Below, in pieces: positions 1 through 5,841 of a stretch of DNA of 6,260 bases. The position numbers and the translations under genes are program-made. Origin of the DNA: an uncultured Collinsella sp. (GTDB lineage Bacteria > Actinomycetota > Coriobacteriia > Coriobacteriales > Coriobacteriaceae); the NCBI GenBank assembly GCA_900544465.1, contig UQVT01000116.1:1-6260 (forward strand), given 5' to 3'. The notes below the pieces were generated by a model. The model was not told where the DNA came from, did no database searches, and saw only the letters and a list, made by a program, of their open reading frames with translations. Each line of letters starts with the position of its first letter. Within the stretch, counting starts at the first letter, position 1.

Positions 1-1331
1 TGGTAGGAAACGACCTGCTTCTCGTGGTCGGAAAGCACCGTGGACTTACGCTGTTGGCCGGCAATGACGACCTCCACCGACTCCTCGAAGTCGTCCTGGG
101 TTGCACGCTTGCGACCTTCGCGAACGGCGCGCAGGGCGCCCTCGTTGATGATATTGGCCAGGTCGGCGCCCGAGGCACCGGGCGTGGCACGGGCAATCGC
201 GGTCAGATCGATCGGCGGCTCGGTCTTCACACTCTTGGCGTGGAGCTCGAGGATGTTCTTACGGCCGGTCAGATCGGGCAACTCGACGGGGATGCGGCGG
301 TCAAAACGACCGGGGCGCAGTAGAGCGGGATCGAGACTGTCGGGACGGTTGGTGGCAGCGAGGACAACGATACCCTTGTGGTTATCGAAGCCATCCATCT
401 CGGTCAGCAACTGATTGAGCGTCTGCTCGCGCTCGTCGTTGCCGCTAAAGCCGCCGCCATCGCGCTTCTTACCGATGGTATCGATCTCATCGATAAAGAC
501 GATACACGGGGCCTTTTCCTTGGCCTGCTTAAACAGGTCACGAACCTTTGCAGCGCCGCGACCAACAAACATCTCAACGAACTCAGAGCCCGAAATGCTA
601 AAGAACGGAACACCGGCCTCGCCGGCAACAGCCTTGGCAAGCAGGGTCTTACCGGTACCCGGAGGGCCAACAAGGAGAGCACCGCGCGGCAGCTTGGCGC
701 CGATCTCCTCGTAGCGCTGCGGCTTCTCCAGAAAGTCGACGACCTCCTTGAGAGACTCCTTGGCCTCTTCCTGGCCGGCGACGTCCTTAAAGGTCACGCC
801 CACGTCCTTGGAGGCGATCACGCGCGCGCCGGACTTACCCAGTCCGCCGCCGCCAAAACCGCCGCCACCAAAGTTCATCGACGGGCCGTCATCGCCCATA
901 GCCTTCTTCATGCGGCGGTTAAGCCACCAACCGATGAGGAAGAAAATCGCCATGGGAAGAATGAGAGTGAGCAGGTAGTAGGTCATCAAACCCGAGTTTT
1001 TATCGGGAACGACCGACTCCAGCGAAGCGCCAGACTCAAGCACGCGATCGGTAAAGCCCGCATCATTCGGCACACCGGTCGTCTTATAGGCGATGTTCTT
1101 GTCCTCGCCCTTCTTGGTGTAATAAATGGTGTAATCGTCCGTGTTGTACTCGACCTTGTCGACGCTCTTCTTATCGAGCGCTTTGACAAACGTCGAGTAG
1201 TCGGTCTTCGTAATCTGCTGCGTGTGACCGATGTTGGGGAACAGAACGGTCGAGAGCACGAGGTAGACGACGAAGGCGATGAGCACGTAGAGGATCATAT
1301 TCCGTCTACGCTTGTTGTCATCCATCTCCAT
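1..1331 (-). CDS. ftsH: FtsH, membrane AAA+ zinc metalloprotease (N-terminal part, cut by window edge)
   Basis: ATP-dependent, membrane-anchored protease that extracts and degrades membrane and regulatory proteins. My translation of the minus strand gives 443 residues with no stop. In order: a short basic N-terminus; membrane segment 1 at about 12-31; an extracytoplasmic domain at about 32-114; membrane segment 2 at about 116-137; a glycine-rich linker at 155-163; then the AAA+ domain. The latter has Walker A GPPGTGKT (222-229), Walker B CIVFIDEID (276-284) and the second region of homology ATNRPDSLDPALLRPGRFDRR-like block at 326-346. The pore-loop stretch reads MFVGRGAAKVRD, with Arg where many FtsH have Val or Met. 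The sequence stops at VVSY, immediately before where the HExxH zinc motif is expected, so the protease domain lies outside the window. I chose the ATG at 1331 because GGAG lies 9 nt upstream; ATGs at 1346 and 1325 are in frame and also possible. It diverges from the cobO remnant. Confidence 0.97.
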   Translation of the reverse strand, partial: MEMDDNKRRRNMILYVLIAFVVYLVLSTVLFPNIGHTQQITKTDYSTFVKALDKKSVDKVEYNTDDYTIYYTKKGEDKNIAYKTTGVPNDAGFTDRVLESGASLESVVPDKNSGLMTYYLLTLILPMAIFFLIGWWLNRRMKKAMGDDGPSMNFGGGGFGGGGLGKSGARVIASKDVGVTFKDVAGQEEAKESLKEVVDFLEKPQRYEEIGAKLPRGALLVGPPGTGKTLLAKAVAGEAGVPFFSISGSEFVEMFVGRGAAKVRDLFKQAKEKAPCIVFIDEIDTIGKKRDGGGFSGNDEREQTLNQLLTEMDGFDNHKGIVVLAATNRPDSLDPALLRPGRFDRRIPVELPDLTGRKNILELHAKSVKTEPPIDLTAIARATPGASGADLANIINEGALRAVREGRKRATQDDFEESVEVVIAGQQRKSTVLSDHEKQVVSY

Positions 1332-1423
1332 CTGCTTGAACTCCATCTACTGGGGTTGATAATGGTTTCTAGAATACCCAACCCAAGCGACGATAAACCG
1401 ACGCCGGGCACGAAAGGACAGAT

Positions 1424-1671
1424 ATGGCATCACTGGAAGTCGGCAAGGTTCAGATCTATACGGGCGACGGCAAGGGCAAGACGAAGGCTGCTTTGGGGCG
1501 CGAGAGGATGTCGAGGAACTGATTGCGATAAAGCCCGCCACCACGGAGCTCGTGCTAACCGGCCGCGGCCTGCTGCCCCTCGCAGACCTCGCGGACCTGG
1601 TCACCGAAATGCGACCCGTCAAACACTACTTCGACGAAGGCCTCCTAGCCCGTCAGGGCATCGAATACTAA
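1424..1671 (+). pseudogene. cobO: Cob(I)alamin/cob(I)yrinate adenosyltransferase remnant, internally deleted and frameshifted
   Basis: Decayed gene for the ATP:corrinoid adenosyltransferase (CobO/BtuR/CobA family) that attaches the adenosyl group to cobalamin. An ATG at 1424 follows a good AAAGGA site (1413-1418). It starts a frame whose residues 8-25 (KVQIYTGDGKGKTKAALG) are the family N-terminus with its P-loop. The frame then hits TGA at 1520-1522 after 32 codons. From about 1501, one frame over, translation reads EDVEELIAIKPATTELVLTG, then GR, LADLADLVTEM, VKHYFDEGLLARQGIEY and TAA at 1669-1671. This is the conserved C-terminus of the same family (TGR, ADLVTEM, VKH and GIEY motifs). Together about 80 codons remain of a family usually 170-200 residues long. 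The missing middle should carry the Walker B-like region and much of the corrinoid site, so the product cannot be a working enzyme. The join lies at about 1491-1506. An assembly error is the alternative. Confidence 0.87.
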
Positions 1672-1708
1672 TTGATTCGTTTTCCGCCAACACCTACAGC
1701 TCATAAGG

Positions 1709-1777
1709 AAGTTGCGGTGGAATAGTACTTGTTTGACGGTCCGCAAGGGCTTTTCAGGAACTATTTCACCGCAACTT
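1709..1777. repeat. Long imperfect inverted repeat (18-bp arms) between convergent genes
   Basis: The left arm at 1709-1726 (AAGTTGCGGTGGAATAGT) is complementary to the right arm at 1760-1777 at 17 of 18 positions. The single exception is a G-T wobble in the upper-strand RNA. The 33-base loop shows only weak extra pairing next to the stem. It lies between the 3' end of the cobO remnant (plus) and the 3' end of the MATE gene (minus), where a bidirectional terminator would fit. However, no T-run follows the stem on either strand, so it is not a standard intrinsic terminator. A dispersed palindromic element (REP-like or a small MITE) is the main alternative. The rest of 1672-1800 shows no gene. 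Confidence 0.6.
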
Positions 1778-1800
1778 ATCAGGGGTATCCGACGGATGAG

Positions 1801-3150
1801 CTAGGCGGTGGCGCGACCTAGCCAGTTGCCGCTGTGGTGGTAGATGGTGAACATGGTTGCGGTGATGAGCCAGGTTACGGGGTAGACCAGCAGTAGATGC
1901 TCGAGCGACGGATCGAAGGGCATGATCGCAAACACCCAGATCACCCTCAAGACAACGGTGCCAAAGATGGTGAGCATCATAGGCTGCAAACTCACGCCGG
2001 CGCCGCGGATGGAACCCGAGGCGTTCTCGATAATCGAGAAAATCGCATAGAACGGCGCAATGAAATGGAGGATAGTCGTGGTGTACGCCGAAATCGAAGC
2101 ATCGTCGACAAACAAACGCGACAGCGGGCCCGAGAACACCAGCAGCACGGCAGACAGGCCACCAATGAGCATAAACGACAGCACGAGCGACGTATGGTAG
2201 CCCTTGCGCATGCGCTCGTAGTTGCGCGCGCCAAAGTTCTGCGCCGAGAACGTAGTGATCGATACGCCGAGCGCCTCGGTCACCATCCAGATAATGCCAT
2301 CCAGGCGCCCAGATAGACCCCAAGCAGTCGTGACATCGGCGCCAAACGAATTAACCGACACCTGGATCAGCACGTTCGAGATCGAATAGGCAGCCGATTG
2401 AAAACCGAGTGGCAGACCACACGAGATCATACTCTTGCAAATACCGCGATCGATACCGAGCTTAGACAGCGAAAGACGCCATGCACCCGGAGCGCGCATC
2501 ATGCGCAACACGATCATCGTTGCATTGGAGCAAATGGTCAGCGCCACTGCGATGCCGCAGCCCAGCGCCTCCATATGCAACACAGCGACAAAGATGATAT
2601 CCAGCACCACGTTAACAAGGCAGCCAGAGGCAATGATCACGGCGGGCCCGCGCGTGTCGCCCACGGCACGCAGCAATGCGGTTCCCATATTAAGCAGCAG
2701 TGCCGCAACCATCGCGGCAAAATAACAGCGAGCATAGGCCACGCCCTCGGCCAATAGTTCATGCGGCGTGTTCATAAGCACCAGCATGGGCTCAACGAAC
2801 ACTATGCCAAGAATCGAGAAAACGATACCGCCCACCAGCGCGAGCGTCATGGCGGTATGGACCGAACGACTCAGCCGTTCATCATCGTGCTGGCCAAAAT
2901 ACTGACCGGTAATGACCGCGCAGCCGGCGCCGACGCCAACGCAAAAGCCAATGCAGAGCTCGGTGAGGACCATCGTGGCCTGAATGCCGCCCAACGCGAG
3001 TTTGCCGCCAAACTGACCGACGATATAGGTACCGATAAGCGTGTAGGCCTGCTGAAAAAACGAACAAAAAAAGATGGGAACGCACAGCGACAGTAGTTGC
3101 TGCCAAATGACACCTTGCGTTACATCGATAGCCGTAGATTTCTTAGCCAC
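1801..3150 (-). CDS. MATE-family efflux transporter
   Basis: Inner-membrane antiporter of the MATE family (NorM/DinF type), which uses a Na+ or H+ gradient to expel cationic drugs or metabolites; the substrate cannot be read from sequence. The 449 residues match the usual family length and are hydrophobic almost throughout, consistent with 12 helices in two homologous halves. Typical sites are the N-terminal helix region VIWQQLLSLCVPIFF (14-28), the loop RAVGDTRGPAVIIASG (161-176) followed by LVNVVLDIIFV (178-188), and the equivalent second-half site SGSIRGAGVSLQPMM (378-392). I chose a GTG start at 3150 because GGAGGG (3154-3159) sits just upstream. A TTG at 3183 would add 11 residues but has no ribosome binding site and gives an unlikely N-terminus. 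It lies downstream of the rRNA/tRNA methyltransferase gene on the same strand, with a 124-base gap. No clear promoter was seen in that gap. Confidence 0.93.
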   Translation of the reverse strand: MAKKSTAIDVTQGVIWQQLLSLCVPIFFCSFFQQAYTLIGTYIVGQFGGKLALGGIQATMVLTELCIGFCVGVGAGCAVITGQYFGQHDDERLSRSVHTAMTLALVGGIVFSILGIVFVEPMLVLMNTPHELLAEGVAYARCYFAAMVAALLLNMGTALLRAVGDTRGPAVIIASGCLVNVVLDIIFVAVLHMEALGCGIAVALTICSNATMIVLRMMRAPGAWRLSLSKLGIDRGICKSMISCGLPLGFQSAAYSISNVLIQVSVNSFGADVTTAWGLSGRLDGIIWMVTEALGVSITTFSAQNFGARNYERMRKGYHTSLVLSFMLIGGLSAVLLVFSGPLSRLFVDDASISAYTTTILHFIAPFYAIFSIIENASGSIRGAGVSLQPMMLTIFGTVVLRVIWVFAIMPFDPSLEHLLLVYPVTWLITATMFTIYHHSGNWLGRATA

Positions 3151-3274
3151 ACGCCCTCCCCACACGCATACGTCAAACAGCAAAACAGCAATTTAAAACC
3201 AAAGCCAAAACCAGCTTAGCACCGACTGGCGGCGACCGAAACACCCCGAATTAGAGCGCGGTGCGGAAAACTGC

Positions 3275-4189
3275 CTAGTGATACAAACCCGGCTGGTAGT
3301 GATACTCATTGCTCACGTGCGGGCACAGCTGCCAAAAGGCGACGGCGCTCGCCGCGGCAACGTTAAGCGAATCGACCCCGTGCGCCATCGGAATGCGCAC
3401 CGCGTGGTCACAGCCGGCAATGGTCTTGGCGCCCAAGCCGGCACCCTCGGTACCCATAAAAAGCGCCAAGCGATCAATCTTCTGCAGCACGGGATCGTCC
3501 AGCGATACGGAATCGTCCGTCAACGCCATAGCGGCGCACGAAAAGCCGGCATCGTGCAACGCGCTCAGACCATCATGCGGCCACACACGAGCCTCGCTGC
3601 CAATGCGCGTCCACGGCACCTGAAACACGGTGCCCATGCTCACCCGGGCCGAGCGACGGTACAGCGGGTCGCAGCACGTCGGGCTGACCAAAATACCGTC
3701 AACGTTCAATGCGGCAGCCGAGCGGAAAATCGCGCCAACATTGGTGTGATCGACAATACCCTCAAGCACGCACACGCGCACCGGACGATCCCCCACCGCC
3801 TCGACGACGCCGCCCAAGAACTCATCAACCGGAATCTGACGCGGGCGACGGAACGCCGCCAGCGCGCCGCGCGTCACGTTAAAGCCCGTCAACTGCTCCA
3901 TGAGCTCCATGGAGGCCACGAACACGGGAACCGGACCCGCTCCCTCGCGCACGACAAGCTGGTCAAACAGCGGCATCATCTGGTCGAGCCAGCGCTCGCC
4001 CAAAAGAAAGCTCACCGGCTCATATCCGGCGCGAACCGCACGCTCGATGACCTTGGCACTCTCAGCGATAAAAATGCCCTTCTGCGGCTCCAGCACGCAG
4101 CGAAGCTCACGCTCGGTCAGTCGCACGTAGGCATCGAGCCGCTCGTCCTCGAGCGAATCAATTCGCAGAACCTCAACGGCATCAGTCAT
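3275..4189 (-). CDS. SpoU/TrmH-family RNA 2'-O-ribose methyltransferase
   Basis: S-adenosylmethionine-dependent methyltransferase of the SPOUT class, expected to methylate a ribose 2'-OH in rRNA or tRNA; the target nucleotide is not predictable. The protein has 304 residues. Residues 1-130 form an N-terminal RNA-binding region of the type seen in TsnR/RlmB-like proteins, including GIFIAES and PVFVASMELM. The SpoU catalytic domain follows: motif 1 DHTNVGAIFRSAAAL (147-161), with the conserved Asn and Arg; motif 2 LFMGTEGAGLGAKTI (243-257); and motif 3 RIPMAHGVDSLNVAAASAVA (265-284). These form the trefoil-knot cofactor site. I take ATG 4189 as the start because the family homology begins there. 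An in-frame ATG at 4222 would add 11 residues rich in Cys and Gly and looks less likely. A GGGTG lies about 15 nt before 4189, so the ribosome binding site is weak. The gene follows folA with a 109-base gap that contains a hairpin. Confidence 0.93.
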   Translation of the reverse strand: MTDAVEVLRIDSLEDERLDAYVRLTERELRCVLEPQKGIFIAESAKVIERAVRAGYEPVSFLLGERWLDQMMPLFDQLVVREGAGPVPVFVASMELMEQLTGFNVTRGALAAFRRPRQIPVDEFLGGVVEAVGDRPVRVCVLEGIVDHTNVGAIFRSAAALNVDGILVSPTCCDPLYRRSARVSMGTVFQVPWTRIGSEARVWPHDGLSALHDAGFSCAAMALTDDSVSLDDPVLQKIDRLALFMGTEGAGLGAKTIAGCDHAVRIPMAHGVDSLNVAAASAVAFWQLCPHVSNEYHYQPGLYH

Positions 4190-4233
4190 AGCAGCCAGCC
4201 CGCACCCTTCTTTACAGCACATCTATACCAAAC

Positions 4234-4256
4234 GAGGCGACGCTAAGCGCCGCCCC
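4234..4256 (-). terminator. Possible terminator hairpin downstream of thyA-folA
   Basis: Read on the minus strand, GGCGGCGC and GCGTCGCC pair around a TTA loop (8 pairs, one G-U), extended by a G-U and a G-C pair to about 10. The following bases are CGTTTGGTAT, which is only weakly T-rich. It lies 43 bases after the folA stop and before the methyltransferase start. It may end or attenuate the operon; read-through is also possible. Confidence 0.42.
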
Positions 4257-4298
4257 ATGCATTCAATCAACACGATGATACCGTTCACGCCAGACGAT

Positions 4299-4817
4299 TT
4301 ACGCCTCGATGCGACGATACGTCACGAACTCATAATTGACGCCCTCGTCACCCTCACCGGCGGCAATCGTCGCGACCCCGCTACGCTGCGCAATCTCCCA
4401 CGCGGGATCGGCGTCCAAGTCGGGAAAATACGTGTCCACGACATGCACGCAGTGGTTATGAGTGACCTCGGCCTCCACGCAGTACGGCAAAAACTGCCGA
4501 TAGACATCGCCGCCACCGATCACCCAGGCAACGAGCTCATCGGCAACCGCAGAGAGCGCTTCGTCAACGCTATGCACCACGTCGACGCCCTCGCGGGTAA
4601 AGCCTATATCGCGCGTAAGCACGATATTGCGGCGGTTCTTGAGAGGACGCCCGCCGGGAAAACTCAGCAGCGTCTTGCGTCCCATGATAACCGGGCAGCC
4701 CTTGGTGCAGGCCACAAAATGGCGCATATCGGCGCGATTGGACACCACCATATCGCCCTCGCAGCCAATACCCCAGTCGTCACACACGGCGACGATGGCA
4801 GAAAGCTCACACGTCAT
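4299..4817 (-). CDS. folA: Dihydrofolate reductase
   Basis: Cytoplasmic NADPH-dependent reduction of dihydrofolate to tetrahydrofolate, recycling the dihydrofolate made by the adjacent thymidylate synthase. The 172 residues match the usual length. Visible family sites: SAIVAVCDDWGIGCEGD (6-22) at the N-terminal strand and Met20-type loop; the catalytic acid Asp30 in SNRADMRHF; the NADPH site VIMGRKTLLSFPGGRPLKNR (43-62); the second dinucleotide loop WVIGGGDVYRQFLP (98-111); and the late strand HVVDTYFPDL (125-134). The usual LPW before the catalytic acid is MVV here, so the conserved active-site Trp is absent. I recall similar Trp-less DHFRs from clostridia, but this should be confirmed. I chose ATG 4817 because AGGTGA, overlapping the thyA stop, lies at the right distance. 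A GTG at 4826 directly abuts that stop and has no site of its own. The 9-base gap to thyA suggests translational coupling. Confidence 0.95.
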   Translation of the reverse strand: MTCELSAIVAVCDDWGIGCEGDMVVSNRADMRHFVACTKGCPVIMGRKTLLSFPGGRPLKNRRNIVLTRDIGFTREGVDVVHSVDEALSAVADELVAWVIGGGDVYRQFLPYCVEAEVTHNHCVHVVDTYFPDLDADPAWEIAQRSGVATIAAGEGDEGVNYEFVTYRRIEA

Positions 4818-4826
4818 GCGCGTCAC

Positions 4827-5675
4827 CTACACCGCGATGGGGATGTTCTTGACCTGAGGGCCGTGCTCATAGCCCACGACGATCAGGTCATCGGTCGTAA
4901 ACGCATAGAAGTCATGCACATCGGGGTTGAGCGTTACCTTGGGTGCCGCAAACTGCGGACGCTCGATAAGCTCGCGGACGATATCGACATGACGATCATA
5001 GATATGGGCGTCGGCGATCACGTGCAGCAGCTCACCGGGAATCATATCGACCGACTGCGCGACCATCATCAGCAAAATGGCGTACTGGCACACGTTCCAG
5101 TTGTTCGCGGCTAAAATGTCCTGGCTGCGCTGGTTGAGAATCATGTTGAGCGTCGGCTTGTCGTCCTGAGGACGCTGCGTCACGTTATAGGTCACGCTAT
5201 AGGCGCATGGATAAAGGTGCATCTCGGACAGATCGCTAAACACGTACGTATTGGTCATAATGCGGCGACTATACGGCGTGTGCTTAAGGTCGTACAGTAC
5301 ACGGTCCATCTGGTCGAAGTCGCCCTCGGCGTAATGGCTCTTCTGACCAATCTGATAGCCGTAGGCTTTACCGATGGAACCGGTCTCATCGGCCCACTCA
5401 TCCCAGATATGGCTGTTGAGGTCATGCACGTTATTGGACTTCTTTTGATAGATCCACAGAATCTCGTCCATGGCAGACTTAAGCGCCGTACGGCGCAGGG
5501 TGAGCGCGGGGAACTCCTCGCGCAGATCATAGCGCGCCGTGACACCAAAGTTTTTAATGGTATAGGCAGGGGTGCCGTCCTCCCACACCGGGCGGACCTT
5601 TTGGCCCTCGGTGGTGGTGCCATGGTCCAAGATATCGCGGCACATGGTTACAAACTGTTGATCAGCTTTGCTCAT
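4827..5675 (-). CDS. thyA: Thymidylate synthase
   Basis: Folate-dependent enzyme that methylates dUMP to dTMP with methylene-tetrahydrofolate, yielding dihydrofolate for the downstream folA product. It has 282 residues. Visible sites: the folate/dUMP-side Glu71 in AMDEILWIYQKKSNN; IWDEWADETGSIGKAYGYQI (90-109); the phosphate-binding Arg pair in YSRRIMTN (135-142); the nucleophile Cys157 in LYPCAYSVTYNV; the phosphate loop NQRSQD (181-186); Asn194 in NNWNVCQYA; His224 and Tyr226 in ADAHIYDRH; and the C-terminal KNIPIAV. The usual PCH at the nucleophile is PCA, and the dUMP loop is QRSQD rather than QRSCD. Both fit a divergent bacterial ThyA subgroup that I recall from clostridia. I chose ATG 5675 because AGGAGGG (5679-5685) precedes it and homology begins here; an upstream extension in frame lacks homology. 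It is the first gene of a thyA-folA operon and diverges from the DUF134 gene. Confidence 0.97.
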   Translation of the reverse strand: MSKADQQFVTMCRDILDHGTTTEGQKVRPVWEDGTPAYTIKNFGVTARYDLREEFPALTLRRTALKSAMDEILWIYQKKSNNVHDLNSHIWDEWADETGSIGKAYGYQIGQKSHYAEGDFDQMDRVLYDLKHTPYSRRIMTNTYVFSDLSEMHLYPCAYSVTYNVTQRPQDDKPTLNMILNQRSQDILAANNWNVCQYAILLMMVAQSVDMIPGELLHVIADAHIYDRHVDIVRELIERPQFAAPKVTLNPDVHDFYAFTTDDLIVVGYEHGPQVKNIPIAV

Positions 5676-5709
5676 TGACCCTCCTGTCAGTCGCCTACAA
5701 GCGAGATTC

Positions 5710-5738
5710 ATTGTAGCCCAGGCGCACGCGGCCCCACA
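5710..5738 (-). promoter_or_regulatory. Probable promoter of thyA-folA
   Basis: On the minus strand TACAAT (5715 to 5710) is a good -10 box, one base from consensus. It lies 35 bases upstream of the thyA ATG. The -35 position, 17 bases further, reads TGTGGG (5738 to 5733) and is weak, so activation or a relaxed promoter is possible. The predicted start is near 5703, which leaves a short leader carrying AGGAGGG. Confidence 0.45.
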
Positions 5739-5758
5739 GCCCAAACATAAGCCCTCAT

Positions 5759-5778
5759 TTTCTGACATATGCCAGAAA
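5759..5778. promoter_or_regulatory. Palindromic operator candidate 1 (CATATG centre)
   Basis: TTTCTGACATATGCCAGAAA is a 20-bp palindrome with a single mismatched pair (5765 and 5772). It lies just upstream of the predicted -35 box of the DUF134 gene and about 20 bases beyond the thyA -35 position. It shares the core TGACATATG(C/T)CAGA with operator candidate 2, which supports binding by one dimeric regulator. The DUF134 protein itself is the natural candidate, but this is an inference. Confidence 0.6.
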
Positions 5779-5782
5779 TTCC

Positions 5783-5810
5783 TTGCGCAAATCCGCACGT
5801 TCGCTATTCT
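5783..5810 (+). promoter_or_regulatory. Probable promoter of the DUF134 gene
   Basis: A -35-like TTGCGC (5783-5788) and a -10-like TATTCT (5805-5810) are separated by 16 bases. This predicts a start near 5817, inside operator candidate 2, and a leader of about 25 bases. The hexamers are imperfect. The arrangement of one palindrome upstream and one over the start point supports regulation here. Confidence 0.45.
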
Positions 5811-5815
5811 ATTGT

Positions 5816-5827
5816 TGACATATGTCA
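5816..5827. promoter_or_regulatory. Palindromic operator candidate 2 (CATATG centre)
   Basis: TGACATATGTCA is a perfect 12-bp palindrome. It continues to the right as GA, like candidate 1, but diverges on the left. Its centre is 53 bp from that of candidate 1, close to five helical turns, so the two sites would face the same side of the DNA. It overlaps the predicted transcription start of the DUF134 gene and lies 14 bases before its ATG, which is a position suited to repression. Its embedded TTGACA (5815-5820) is too close to the ATG to act as a -35 box for this gene. Confidence 0.6.
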
Positions 5828-5841
5828 GATTTGGAGAGTGT

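Noticed and set aside
155..163. Possible nitrogen-fixation island suggested by the NifX-type domain at the right edge
   Set aside because: No nif structural or assembly gene is visible, and stand-alone NifX/NifB-like domains are common in organisms that do not fix nitrogen. The neighbours are housekeeping genes.
837..875. GCC/CGC-rich tandem pattern (plus-strand view)
   Set aside because: It encodes the glycine-rich linker between the second membrane segment and the AAA+ domain of FtsH, a common feature of that family, not a separate DNA repeat.
378..1706. Long plus-strand open frame (442 codons) antisense to ftsH and running into the cobO remnant
   Set aside because: It is the complement of a certain FtsH coding region, made long by GC-rich codon bias. 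Its translation is low-complexity (Leu/Arg/His-rich), matches no family I recognise, and it passes through the cobO remnant in a third, meaningless frame.
1766..2323. Minus-strand open frame of 185 codons overlapping the MATE gene in another frame
   Set aside because: It lies inside the MATE coding sequence and has a Trp/His/Arg-rich translation without family features. The MATE frame carries all the conserved motifs.
3151..3274. Search for a promoter or terminator between the methyltransferase and MATE genes
   Set aside because: Only weak A/T-rich stretches and a poor CACC/GGTG stem were found. Nothing was strong enough to annotate.
3278..5114. Two long plus-strand open frames (3278-4246 and 4257-5114) opposite the methyltransferase, folA and thyA
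   Set aside because: Both lie opposite well-supported genes. Their His/Arg-rich translations are typical antisense shadows, and neither has a convincing ribosome binding site.
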